A stretch of 64,000 bases of DNA from Bradyrhizobium diazoefficiens (GTDB lineage: Bacteria; Pseudomonadota; Alphaproteobacteria; Rhizobiales; Xanthobacteraceae): contig NZ_JAFCJJ010000011.1 of NCBI RefSeq assembly GCF_018131015.1, positions 62,001 to 126,000 of the forward strand, given 5' to 3'. Made by a program: the position numbers and the translations under genes. Each line of letters begins with the position of its first letter. Position 1 is the stretch's first letter. The notes below the pieces were generated by a model, which saw nothing but the letters and a program-made list of their open reading frames with translations, ran no database searches and was not told where the DNA came from. Of this stretch, positions 1 through 8,094 are shown piece by piece.

Positions 1-697
1 CCGGCAGGTCGAAGCGCTCGGCAAAGCGCGCAATGCTCCGGGTGGCCTCATCGGTCCAGCGCGAGCCGCCGAGGATGACGAGCGGCGCCCTGGCGCTCGC
101 CAGCATCGCACCGACGCGCTCGATGTCGGAAGGCGCCGGCCAGCTCACCGCCGGCTCGATGCGCATGGCGTCCGCGACCGCGGCGGTCTCGGTCAGCATG
201 TTCTCGGGCAGCGCGATCACCACGGGCCCGGGACGGCCCTGCATGGCGACACGGAAGGCGCGCGCCACCAGCTCCGGAATGCGATCCGGGCGATCGATCT
301 CGACCGCCCATTTCGCCATGGTGCCGAACACTGCCTTGTAGTCGAGCTCCTGGAACGCCTCGCGCTCGCGCATGCCGGTGTCGACCTGGCCGACGAACAG
401 GATCATCGGGGTGGAGTCCTGCATCGCGATGTGGACGCCGTGGCTGGCATTGGTCGCGCCGGGACCGCGGGTGACGAAGCAGACGCCTGGCCGCCCCGTG
501 AGCTTGCCATAGGCTTCGGCCATCATCGCAGCGCCGCCTTCGGCCCGGCAGATCATGACGTCGATCGGGCTGTCATGCAGTGCATCGAGAGCCGCCAGAT
601 AGCTCTCGCCCGGCACGCAGGTGACGCGCTCGACGCCTTGGGCGACGAGCTGATCGATCAGGATCTGGCCCCCGGTGCGGGTATTGCGAATGGTCAT
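1..697 (-). CDS. Thiamine-diphosphate-binding enzyme (acetolactate synthase/decarboxylase-like), 5' part only
   Basis: The N-terminal 232 codons of a ThDP-dependent enzyme; the rest lies outside the window. The ATG at 697 follows a GGGAG ribosome site about 8 bases upstream. The pyrimidine-binding domain is clear: a cofactor-activating Glu near residue 53 in the context RAEGGAAMMAEAYGK, then a TRGPGATN segment typical of the acetolactate synthase / benzoylformate decarboxylase / oxalyl-CoA decarboxylase superfamily, and the start of the central domain after about residue 190. Family knowledge gives carboligation or decarboxylation of 2-oxo acids as the general reaction; the substrate cannot be told from this half. 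No small regulatory subunit is visible next to it, which argues against the biosynthetic acetolactate synthase. Confidence is high for the superfamily and low for the reaction. Confidence 0.85.
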   Translation of the reverse strand, partial: MTIRNTRTGGQILIDQLVAQGVERVTCVPGESYLAALDALHDSPIDVMICRAEGGAAMMAEAYGKLTGRPGVCFVTRGPGATNASHGVHIAMQDSTPMILFVGQVDTGMREREAFQELDYKAVFGTMAKWAVEIDRPDRIPELVARAFRVAMQGRPGPVVIALPENMLTETAAVADAMRIEPAVSWPAPSDIERVGAMLASARAPLVILGGSRWTDEATRSIARFAERFDLP

Positions 698-1008
698 GAC
701 GGCTCCCTGCAGGCTTTGGCGACGCGCTTCTCGGGCTCGCGCGAGTTCGTTCGGACGTGGCGTAGGACAGGCGGAAATCAGGAGCAAGGCCGAAACGGCT
801 ACCCGGTACCTCGGCCTGGTCATGCCTGGAGAGGTCCCGCCGGTGCTGCAATGCGGCGGGCACCCGGGTCCGCGTCCGGCGAGGGGACGTGATCATCCCG
901 ACAAGCATTGTAAAATGGTGATTTCGAATTGATGTAGATCAAGGGTGGAAGGTGCCCTCGCCGCTCCACTCTCACGACCCGTCCTGAAGATCGTGAGGGA
1001 GCGACTCA
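698..1008. other. Intergenic region, divergent promoters
   Basis: No convincing gene lies in these 311 bases between the ThDP enzyme (leftward) and the small stress protein (rightward). Short open frames occur on both strands but lack family features and ribosome sites. The useful content is an FNR/FixK-type palindrome near the right end. Confidence 0.5.
929..942 (+). promoter_or_regulatory. FNR/FixK-type binding site
   Basis: TTGATGTAGATCAA is a perfect TTGAT-N4-ATCAA palindrome, the consensus of the CRP/FNR family regulators FNR, Anr and FixK. Its centre is 73 bases before the ATG of the GlsB-like gene; a class II activation geometry (centre at -41.5) would place the transcript start near 977, leaving a leader of about 32 bases. 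Functional role is inferred. Confidence 0.65.
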
Positions 1009-1266
1009 ATGAGCATTATTTGGACGATTATCATTGGATTTGTTGTCGGCGTGATCGCCAAGTTCCTCATGCCCGGCAAGAACGAGCCCCAAGGGTTTAT
1101 CCTGACGGCCGTTCTGGGAATTGTCGGCGCGTTTGTCGCAACCTATCTCGGCCAAGCCGTGGGATGGTACAGATCCGGCGAGAGCGCCGGCTTCATCGGC
1201 GGCATCGTCGGCTCGATCATCCTGCTGTTCCTGTACGGCCTTGTGACCAGCCGAGGCCGCGCCTGA
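1009..1266 (+). CDS. GlsB/YeaQ/YmgE family stress membrane protein
   Basis: An 85-residue, highly hydrophobic protein with three predicted membrane segments (about residues 3-19, 30-47 and 59-80) separated by Gly-rich turns (KNEPQGF, GESAGFIGGIVGS). This is the pattern of the transglycosylase-associated GlsB/YeaQ/YmgE family, small inner-membrane proteins induced by acid, osmotic or envelope stress; their biochemical role is unknown. The ATG is preceded by GAGGGAGCG. It is monocistronic and follows an FNR/FixK-type palindrome, so induction under low oxygen is a reasonable inference. Confidence 0.85.
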   Translation: MSIIWTIIIGFVVGVIAKFLMPGKNEPQGFILTAVLGIVGAFVATYLGQAVGWYRSGESAGFIGGIVGSIILLFLYGLVTSRGRA

Positions 1267-1371
1267 TCTTCTTCGTGGACCTCGCATCGAGCATGGAATT
1301 GCCGGCCTAACCGAGGCACCTTGTCGCGCACCGACGAGGGGCCTCGGCCGTTGCGCGGCGCCGTTCCGGCT

Positions 1372-2277
1372 CTATCCTTCGGAAGGATCGCGGAATTCAC
1401 CGAGCTTGCGGACGGCGACATCGACCGTCATTCCCAGGTAATCTCCGGCATCCCCGAACCATGATCCGGCCAACGGAATGGCTTGGCCCGGATGGCGGGC
1501 GATCGCCACCGGGATGAGGTCATGCCCGCTGCTGATGCTGTTGGTCGGGTCGTAGTCGAGCCAGCCGGCACCGGGTAGAAACACCTGCACCCAGGCATGC
1601 GTCGCGCCGGAGCCCGTCGCACCGACGGCGGCGCCGTCGAGGGCGGCGTCGTACAGATAGCCGCTGATGAAGCGCGCCGCAAAGCCGAGCCGCCGCAACG
1701 TCTCGATCATCAGCCAGGCAAAATCCCGGCACGTGCCGGATTTGCTGCGGAGCGTTTCACCGGGCGATTGCGTTCCTTCGGCGCTTCTCGCTTGATAACT
1801 GAAGGAATTGCGGAAGGAGCCGAGCATGCGTTGCAGCACGTCGGTTGTCCGGTCCTGATCACCGGCGACGAAGCTCTTCGTCCATGCGGCCACGCTGCCG
1901 TCGGGATCCTCGGCGTGAGGACGCAAGTAGCCGGCGAGATCGGTCCACTCGTCCGGGGAATATTGCACAGGGACTTCCTCGGCCCGAGCCTCGAGTGGAA
2001 ACGCCTCGATCCCCTTGATCCCGAAGTAGACCCCGCGCACCTGAAAGGAAATCTTCAGTTCGGTCCCGGGCTCGTTGAAGTCCATGACGGTTACGGCATT
2101 GCTGCGCGAGTCGGTCGTCCAGCGGACCGTCGAGGCCAGGTTCGTCTTGACCGACCAGCTCACCAGCCGCGCCGACGCACCGCGTCTCGGCAGGAACATG
2201 GCGCGATGGGTGCCGAAGGTGACGGGCTTCGCGTACCGGTAAGTGGTCGTATGCTTGACCTCGCCGACGATCGCCAT
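1372..2277 (-). CDS. Transglutaminase-like domain protein
   Basis: A 301-residue protein with the N-terminal beta domain seen in bacterial transglutaminase-like proteins (residues about 4-85, starting with VKHTTTYRYAKPV) followed by the papain-like transglutaminase core. The catalytic triad is visible as Cys in KSGTCRDFAW (near residue 183), His in GATHAWVQVFLPG (near 227) and Asp in WLDYDPTNS (near 242). Such proteins act as cysteine proteases, amidases or cross-linkers; the substrate is unknown. The ATG has GGAGGG 5 bases upstream. An FNR/FixK-like palindrome is centred 58 bases before the start, so oxygen control is possible. It is not co-transcribed with an alpha-E or circularly permuted ATP-grasp gene, the usual partners of this family. 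Confidence 0.88.
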   Translation of the reverse strand: MAIVGEVKHTTTYRYAKPVTFGTHRAMFLPRRGASARLVSWSVKTNLASTVRWTTDSRSNAVTVMDFNEPGTELKISFQVRGVYFGIKGIEAFPLEARAEEVPVQYSPDEWTDLAGYLRPHAEDPDGSVAAWTKSFVAGDQDRTTDVLQRMLGSFRNSFSYQARSAEGTQSPGETLRSKSGTCRDFAWLMIETLRRLGFAARFISGYLYDAALDGAAVGATGSGATHAWVQVFLPGAGWLDYDPTNSISSGHDLIPVAIARHPGQAIPLAGSWFGDAGDYLGMTVDVAVRKLGEFRDPSEG

Positions 2278-2328
2278 ACCTGCCCTCCATCGGAGGAGGA
2301 GAGAATCGAAGAAGGGCGGACGCCGATA

Positions 2329-2342
2329 TTGATCTAGGTCAA
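2329..2342 (-). promoter_or_regulatory. FNR/FixK-type site, one mismatch
   Basis: TTGATCTAGGTCAA matches TTGA-N6-TCAA and deviates from the perfect FixK palindrome at one inner base. It lies between the transglutaminase start (2277) and the end of the sulfotransferase gene (2344). The centre is 58 bases before the ATG, so a class II site would put the transcript start about 17 bases before the ATG, just ahead of the GGAGGG ribosome site. Confidence 0.5.
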
Positions 2343-2343
2343 C

Positions 2344-3237
2344 CTAGCTCTCGTTCCGAAGCCGGGCGCATTCCGCCGCCAATTGCTCGATCAGCTCCAG
2401 GCGTTCCGAGCACACATCCCGAAGCGAATCGCACTCCGACGTCAATCGGCCGATCAATTCCAGGCGCTCGGAGCAGGCTCGTTCGAGCTGCATGTTCTCG
2501 CCACCGAGCTGCCTCGCCGTGCGAACCAGCCCTGTCAGCTCATCGGGGAATCGGGCCATCTCGGCGCCGCGCGCATAACCGAGCTGGACCATCAGGTCCT
2601 GATGCAGATGAAAGAACAGTGCATCGATCACTGGAGTCCACTCCGGAGCGCCCTCCCATCGGACGCGCCCTTCGCGGAAGAAGAACCGGTCATACGCATG
2701 AAGACTGTCGAATGGATTTCGCCACGGTGCGATCGGGCCGCGATAGGCAGCGACATCTGCGATGGCGGACAGAGTTGCTGCAGAGGGCTCGACGAGGTCT
2801 TCGAACCGTACGATGAATGTGTTCCTGCGCCCGGCCCATGCGTGGTAGTGGCTGGACCAGTCGCCGTAACGATCGATGCCAACGACGATCTCGGCGAGAG
2901 ATCCGGTCCCGCTGCGAAACCGCCGGTCAAAATGCAGGTACGACAGGCACGCCTTGCGGCCGTCCCGAACGACATAGATGGCGGGTTGATCGTCGACGGG
3001 CGGCCGATGCGTCTTGACGAGAAAAACCTCATCCGCCTCGCTTGCCTGCCGGTAGAACGCGTTCCAGTCGGTCAGGATGCCCTCGACGCCGACGTCGATG
3101 GCCCAGACATCTCCGTCCCTCACGTGATCATTCTCATCCATGGAGTCCGATCGGGAGGACAGCCCCATGGACTGCTTCAGGACGGTCCGCAGCAGGGTAT
3201 TTCCCGAGCGCGGAAACGAAGCGAGCCAGACGATCAT
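2344..3237 (-). CDS. Sulfotransferase domain protein with coiled-coil tail
   Basis: A 297-residue protein starting MIVWLASFPRSGNTLLR, the 5'-phosphosulfate-binding loop of PAPS-dependent sulfotransferases at the very N terminus. The 3'-phosphate region is consistent with IYVVRDGRKACLSYLHF (near residues 96-112). These enzymes transfer sulfate from PAPS to a hydroxyl or amino group; the acceptor is unknown. The start at 3237 is preferred over an upstream in-frame ATG at 3300 because GGAG precedes it and the P-loop always lies near the N terminus. The last 50 or so residues hold two near-copies of a 20-residue unit (CSERLELIGRLTSECDSLRD and CSERLELIEQLAAECARLRN) predicted to form a coiled coil. 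No glycan or sulfate-activation genes adjoin it. Confidence 0.8.
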   Translation of the reverse strand: MIVWLASFPRSGNTLLRTVLKQSMGLSSRSDSMDENDHVRDGDVWAIDVGVEGILTDWNAFYRQASEADEVFLVKTHRPPVDDQPAIYVVRDGRKACLSYLHFDRRFRSGTGSLAEIVVGIDRYGDWSSHYHAWAGRRNTFIVRFEDLVEPSAATLSAIADVAAYRGPIAPWRNPFDSLHAYDRFFFREGRVRWEGAPEWTPVIDALFFHLHQDLMVQLGYARGAEMARFPDELTGLVRTARQLGGENMQLERACSERLELIGRLTSECDSLRDVCSERLELIEQLAAECARLRNES

Positions 3238-3309
3238 CGATCGGTCACTCCAATACGACGCTGCAGGGACGCATCGCAATGGAGGGCATATCACTGTCAT
3301 CCGGGCTGG

Positions 3310-4806
3310 TTAAGCTCGGATATCCTCGTGAACGCGGGTCTTCTGCGCCAGAAGCTCTCCCCACACACGGAACCGCGCGCCTTCGTTGAGCGGCGCGACC
3401 TGGAACGGCCGGTCAAAAATCGCAAACGGCTCCTTGCCGGCCCCGAATCGCGGCCAGGCGTCCGCGACGTCGGGCACGCCGGTCGTTACGAAGCGAAGCA
3501 GGCTCTCCTGAAACCTCCCCGCCACCTCGATGTCATCCGGCGTCATCGGCCCGCCCTTGCGCTTCAGGATCGGACGATCGATAAAATCGGGCAGGTGCGC
3601 CCAGAGGCAGGCGTTGTCGGCGCCATGGGTCGGCCCCAGCGACAGGAACGGCTCCAGCGCCGGCCGATGGTCGAACCGGCTGAGCCACACCGCACCGCCC
3701 GCGGCGGCGTGATCCCGCGCGAGATCGGCCATCGGGCGATGCCAGAACGCGTCCGACAGCAGCGCCTCGTAGGGATCCTCGTCGAGCCGCGCGGTGGCGC
3801 GGTAATAGGCAAGCAGGCGCTCCCAGCCGGCATCGCCGAAGCTTGCGCGCACGCCCCGCTCGGTGGTGCGGATCATCGCGGCCGGCGGCGTGCTCTTCAG
3901 GAACATCACCATCTCGTCGCGGCAGGAGCCGAGCCAGAGCGGAATGTCGCGCAAGGCCCCTTCGGCGAAGACGTCGCGCGGCTCGCGCGGGATCACGGTG
4001 CCGTCGAGCACCGGGCCGAACAGCGAGCCCGAGGCGGTCTCGTCGGCGAGCCTGCGGCCGACCCGCTCGACGCCTGCGAAGAGCTTTGGCAACGGCACGG
4101 AAGCGATCGCGTTCGCCTCGCGCGCGAGCCCAAGCTCGGCGAGCACTCTTGCCGCGACCTCCGCCGCATGATCGGCGCCCATGATGTTGCGCCCGGGGGC
4201 GCTCAGCGCCAGGGCGCGAACGAACTTGCCCCTGGCCTGCGGCAGGGTTGCGAGCGCGATCACCAGGGAGGCGCCGGCCGACTGGCCCGACAGCGTCACC
4301 GCGCCGGGATCGCCGCCAAAGTTTTCGATGTTGGCGCGCACCCAGTCGAGCGCCATCAGCGTATCCGAGACGGCGAGATTGTTGGCCTCGGTCAATCCGT
4401 GTGAAGCGAGCTGCAGGAAGCCGAGCGGCCCGAGCCGGTAGTTGATGGTGACGATGACGGCGGGGCCGTGCGCGGCGAGGAAAGAGCCGTCATAGTCGGC
4501 GCCGCCGCCCGTGACGAAGGCGCCGCCATGGATGAAGAACATCACCGGCAGGGGACGATCGACCCCGGCCGGCGTCCAGATGTTCAGGCTGAGACAGGAT
4601 GCTTCGTCCGCGTGGTCGAGATGCCCGGGCTGCGGCGCGTAGGCGCCGTAGTCCGTGCATTGGCGGGCGTCCTGCCACGCAAGCGGCGGTGTCGCCCTGG
4701 CGAAGCGCCGCGCGATCGCGAACGGCACCCCCTTGAAGGCGTGGACGCCGTCCTGTGCGGCGCCAACCACCGGGCCGCTCGTGGTCAAGACTGCATCGGT
4801 CAGCAT
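3310..4806 (-). CDS. Type B carboxylesterase/lipase
   Basis: A 498-residue alpha/beta-hydrolase of the carboxylesterase B family. Visible landmarks are the substrate-entry motif AFKGVPFA near residue 22, CLSLNIWTPA near 71, the oxyanion hole HGGAF (about 93-97), the nucleophile Ser near 176 in SGQSAGASL (Gln instead of the usual Glu before Ser) and a late His in THGADNACLW. Members hydrolyse carboxylic esters, sometimes amides. The ATG at 4806 follows GAGG; an upstream in-frame ATG would overlap the transporter gene and adds a basic, non-homologous leader. It sits 19 bases downstream of the MFS gene on the same strand, so uptake and hydrolysis of one ester compound by a two-gene operon is the likely job. 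Confidence 0.9.
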   Translation of the reverse strand: MLTDAVLTTSGPVVGAAQDGVHAFKGVPFAIARRFARATPPLAWQDARQCTDYGAYAPQPGHLDHADEASCLSLNIWTPAGVDRPLPVMFFIHGGAFVTGGGADYDGSFLAAHGPAVIVTINYRLGPLGFLQLASHGLTEANNLAVSDTLMALDWVRANIENFGGDPGAVTLSGQSAGASLVIALATLPQARGKFVRALALSAPGRNIMGADHAAEVAARVLAELGLAREANAIASVPLPKLFAGVERVGRRLADETASGSLFGPVLDGTVIPREPRDVFAEGALRDIPLWLGSCRDEMVMFLKSTPPAAMIRTTERGVRASFGDAGWERLLAYYRATARLDEDPYEALLSDAFWHRPMADLARDHAAAGGAVWLSRFDHRPALEPFLSLGPTHGADNACLWAHLPDFIDRPILKRKGGPMTPDDIEVAGRFQESLLRFVTTGVPDVADAWPRFGAGKEPFAIFDRPFQVAPLNEGARFRVWGELLAQKTRVHEDIRA

Positions 4807-4825
4807 GCGAAGCCTCGTCTTTGGT

Positions 4826-6163
4826 TCAAGCGCGCCGCTTGCCGAGATCGGCGATGTCGACCTTGTGGGTTTCGCGCGCGGTCGTTGCCGATATCGCCGA
4901 AACCACGCAGCAGCTGGCGACGAAGATCGCAACGGGAATCCAGCCGTTCGGCCCCTCGCCGACCAGGCTCGCGCTCACCAGCGGCGTGAAACCGGCGGCG
5001 AGGAAGCCGAGCTGGGTGCCGATCGCCGTGCCGGAATAGCGCACGCGCGCCTCGAACATTTCCGCATAGAACGACGGCCAGATCGCGTTCGGCGCCGAGT
5101 AAACGACGGACAGGGTCATCGCGGCGGCGAAGATGGCGACCGTGCTGCCCGACGTCACCAGCATGAAATAGGGAAAAAGCAGCACGGCACAGCCGAGCAC
5201 GCCGCCGATGAACACCGGCTTGCGGCCGATCCTGTCGGCGAGCAAAGCCCACAGCGGCTGGGCGATCAGGGCGGTGACGTTGCCGAGCACGCCGGCCCAC
5301 AGCATGGTCGGACGCGCGACGCCGAACTTGCTGGTGGCATAGCCGAGCGCGAACACGGCGGTCATGGTGCTCACGGTCGCGATCAGCGCGCAGACGATCA
5401 CGCGCAGCACATCGGGCCAGTAGTCGCGCAGCAGCGCGATGACGGGAAAACGCGCGACCTGCGCCTTGTCCTTGATGTCCTCGAACACCGGCGTCTCCGG
5501 CATGGTCCGCCGCACCAGATAGGCGACGACCAGCACGAAGAACGAGAGCAGGAAGGGAATGCGCCAGCCCCAGCTCAGGAGCTGCTCCTCCGGCAGGCTC
5601 GACACCGGGATGAACACCAGCGTCGCCAGGATCGCGCCGGCCTGGGTGCCGCTCAGGGTCCAGCTCGTGAAGAAGGCGCGGTTGGAGTTGGCGGAGTGCT
5701 CCAGCGTCAGCGAGTTCGCCCCACTCTGCTCGCCGGCTGCCGACAGGCCCTGCAGCAGGCGCAGCAGTGTGAGGATGATCGGCGCGGCGCTGCCGATCGT
5801 CTTGGCGTCCGGCAGCAGCCCGATCGCGAGCGTCGAGCCGCCCATCAGCACCAGCGTGAACAGCAGCACCGTCTTGCGGCCGATGCGATCACCGAAATGA
5901 CCGAGGATGACGGCGCCGACGGGACGGGCGATATAACCGATGCCGAAGGTGAGCAGCGCGAGCAGCGTCGCGGTCGAGGGGTCGACATTGGCAAAGAACA
6001 CTTTTGGGAAGATCAACGCGGCGGCGGTGCCGTAGATGAAGAAGTCATAGTATTCGAGCATGCTGCCGACAAAGCTGACGAGCGCGGCGCGCTTCGGCAG
6101 CTTGGTCGGCGCAGCTTCAGCGGTGGACGGCGCGTGCAGCGAAGCGATCGACGTCAGGCTCAT
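4826..6163 (-). CDS. MFS transporter, metabolite:proton symporter type
   Basis: A 445-residue membrane protein with about 12 transmembrane segments. The first helix (LEYYDFFIYGTAAAL) and the loop GHFGDRIGRKTVL are typical of the metabolite:H+ symporter branch of the major facilitator superfamily, which includes shikimate, proline/betaine and 2-oxoglutarate carriers. The repeated loop LLADRIGRKPVF marks the second half. The start at 6163 is chosen over an ATG five codons upstream because GGGAGGA lies 6 bases before it and within the longer reading. It is first gene of a transporter-esterase operon and diverges from a TetR gene, which probably represses it. The substrate is not predictable. Confidence 0.9.
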   Translation of the reverse strand: MSLTSIASLHAPSTAEAAPTKLPKRAALVSFVGSMLEYYDFFIYGTAAALIFPKVFFANVDPSTATLLALLTFGIGYIARPVGAVILGHFGDRIGRKTVLLFTLVLMGGSTLAIGLLPDAKTIGSAAPIILTLLRLLQGLSAAGEQSGANSLTLEHSANSNRAFFTSWTLSGTQAGAILATLVFIPVSSLPEEQLLSWGWRIPFLLSFFVLVVAYLVRRTMPETPVFEDIKDKAQVARFPVIALLRDYWPDVLRVIVCALIATVSTMTAVFALGYATSKFGVARPTMLWAGVLGNVTALIAQPLWALLADRIGRKPVFIGGVLGCAVLLFPYFMLVTSGSTVAIFAAAMTLSVVYSAPNAIWPSFYAEMFEARVRYSGTAIGTQLGFLAAGFTPLVSASLVGEGPNGWIPVAIFVASCCVVSAISATTARETHKVDIADLGKRRA

Positions 6164-6274
6164 GAAAATTCCTCCCATATGCGATGGCGGACCGCGGCTC
6201 GCGTCGGACCATCCGGCCCCCGCGCGCTGGTTTTTGCTTTTGATTGCCGCGTCCCAAGTTTCGATTCATAATGT

Positions 6275-6288
6275 ACGAACTAGTACGT
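6275..6288. promoter_or_regulatory. Palindromic operator candidate between MFS and TetR genes
   Basis: ACGAACTAGTACGT is a palindrome built on ACG-N-ACTAGT-N-CGT with only the N pair unmatched. It lies in the 216-base region between the divergent MFS and TetR genes, 111 bases from the MFS start and 91 from the TetR start. Position and symmetry suit a TetR dimer site that controls both directions; binding is inferred. Confidence 0.55.
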
Positions 6289-6379
6289 TTATGCAAGGTA
6301 GTGCTGGAAAAATGTCGGATTGGGCGAAATTTGCCTTCACCTTCAATGTGATCCATAGAAACTGGCGGGAGAAATCGTG

Positions 6380-7036
6380 ATGCTCAAACGCATGCCGCCC
6401 CCATCGAAGCGCACCAACGACCCCGAGCGCACCAAGCGCGACATCCTCCAGGTGGCGATGGCCGAATTCGCCTCGGAGGGCTATTCCGGCGCCCGCGTCG
6501 ATGCGATCGCGGCGCGCACGCGCACGTCGAAGCGGATGATCTACTATTATTTCGGCGGCAAGGAGCAGCTCTACCTTGCGGTACTGGAAGAGGCCTATCG
6601 CAGCATCCGCGCGCTGGAGGACCAGCTCGACATCGCAAGCTGCGACGCCCGCGAGGGCCTGCGCCGGCTGATCGAGGCGACCTTCGACCATGACGAGCGC
6701 AATCCCAACTTCATCCGCCTCGTCAGCATCGAGAACATCCACCACGGCAAGCACCTCAAGCAGAACCTGCCGCTGCGCCAGCTCAACGCCAGCGTGATCG
6801 CAACGCTCGACGGCATCCTCAGGCGCGGCCGCGCGGAAGGCGTCTTCCGCGACGACGTCGACGCCATCGACCTGCATCTGGCCATCTCCTCCTATTGCTT
6901 CTTCCGCGTCGCCAACCGTCACACCTTCGGCGCCCTGTTCGACCGCGACCTCAGCGAGCCCCAGGTGCTCGCGAAGAGCCGGAAGCAGATCGTGGAGATG
7001 ATTTTGGCGTGGCTGGCGGCGACGAAGCAGGCCTAG
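6380..7036 (+). CDS. TetR family transcriptional regulator
   Basis: A 218-residue regulator. The N-terminal helix-turn-helix is textbook: RDILQVAMAEFASEGYSGARVDAIAARTRTSKRMIYYYFGGKEQLY in pieces from about residue 21 to 66, ending in the YYYFGGKEQL signature. The C-terminal part resembles TetR_C ligand-binding domains of the RutR/AcrR-like type. ATG 6380 is preferred to the GTG one codon earlier because GGGAGA has better spacing. It is divergent from the MFS-esterase operon, which suggests local repression relieved by the transported compound. Confidence 0.92.
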   Translation: MLKRMPPPSKRTNDPERTKRDILQVAMAEFASEGYSGARVDAIAARTRTSKRMIYYYFGGKEQLYLAVLEEAYRSIRALEDQLDIASCDAREGLRRLIEATFDHDERNPNFIRLVSIENIHHGKHLKQNLPLRQLNASVIATLDGILRRGRAEGVFRDDVDAIDLHLAISSYCFFRVANRHTFGALFDRDLSEPQVLAKSRKQIVEMILAWLAATKQA

Positions 7037-7075
7037 CGCGCGCCCTCTCTTAGCCCGGCGGGCCGGTTGATGAAC

Positions 7076-7984
7076 TCAAGGCGTCAGCGCGGCACAATAG
7101 CGGTCGGGCAGATGATCGCCGATCCCGGGCGGCAGCAGCACCGAGAGATTGCCGACCGCATCGGACCGCGTGTTCTCCGAGATGCCGATGAAGAGGTTGC
7201 CGAGCTGCTGTCCCACCCCCGCATCCGCCATCGGCTCGTCCGAGCCGACAGCCAGCGGCGGCGTGTCGACGTTGAACCTGCCACCGGAGGCGCAGTGCAG
7301 ATAGCCGCCGACATGGTGGAAGCCGAGCAGCGGCGGCGGCACGGTCGGAACGATGTCGGCGCCGTGCACGAGACGGTAGGTGCTCGTCCCGAACGCGAGG
7401 TCGTAGGGCGCGACAAAATCGTCCCGACCGACGCGCGGACAGCCGTAGAGATAGATCTGGGCCGCGCCGAGGGCGAGCTCGCGGCGCGCGAAGTCCGCGG
7501 TCATCACCGCGATCGCCGCGCCGAGGCTGTGCCCGGCAATGAAGATCGGCGAGCCCCGCGCGACCGCATTCGACAGGACGCCTTTCACCTGACCCCAGAC
7601 CGCGGCGGCAGCATCGCGAAATCCCTCGTGCACTTCGTCCTTCGGCCGGCCCAGCGAGAAGTCGCTGACCCAGTTGAGGAGATGGAGCGGATCGGTGCCG
7701 GCAAAGGCAACGATGGTGGCGCCGTCCTTCCTGGCGATGATCCCCCGCGTATCGGTCAGCGGCAGCGTGGACCTCGCCGGCTTGCTCACCAACCCGAGGC
7801 CGGACAGGTGCCAGAGGTCGGAGATTTCCGTGATGGTCTCGGGCACATGGGTCTCGTAGGCGAGCTGCGACATCCACATCATCGCGCGCGCAACGCCGAG
7901 ATCGAAGCCGGTCGACGTTCCGCTGAAATTGGCGAATGCGTCCCGATCATATTGATCGGGAGGAAGCTCGACCAGGAAACTCAC
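7076..7984 (-). CDS. Class 3 (Mbeh/Rhizomucor-type) lipase-like hydrolase
   Basis: A 302-residue alpha/beta-hydrolase of the lipase_3 fold. The nucleophile is Ser near residue 153 in the elbow GHSLGAAIAV, the acid Asp near 210 in HGADIVPTVPP, and a His near 223-231 follows in GFHHVGGYLH. The stretch FAGTDPLHLLNWVSDF is the oxyanion segment. The start is a GTG at 7984 with GGGAG six bases upstream; a TTG ten codons earlier opens the frame but has no ribosome site. No signal peptide is seen, so it probably acts in the cytoplasm. Triacylglycerol or another ester may be the substrate. Confidence 0.82.
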   Translation of the reverse strand: MSFLVELPPDQYDRDAFANFSGTSTGFDLGVARAMMWMSQLAYETHVPETITEISDLWHLSGLGLVSKPARSTLPLTDTRGIIARKDGATIVAFAGTDPLHLLNWVSDFSLGRPKDEVHEGFRDAAAAVWGQVKGVLSNAVARGSPIFIAGHSLGAAIAVMTADFARRELALGAAQIYLYGCPRVGRDDFVAPYDLAFGTSTYRLVHGADIVPTVPPPLLGFHHVGGYLHCASGGRFNVDTPPLAVGSDEPMADAGVGQQLGNLFIGISENTRSDAVGNLSVLLPPGIGDHLPDRYCAALTP

Positions 7985-8094
7985 ATTCAGCTCCCAACTG
8001 GCTTGTGGCTGCAATGCGACGATCGAAATGCAAGATCATTCTGGCACGGACGGAAACCGGACACAATTCGCGCGAGCAGAGGCCCGCGGCCGCC

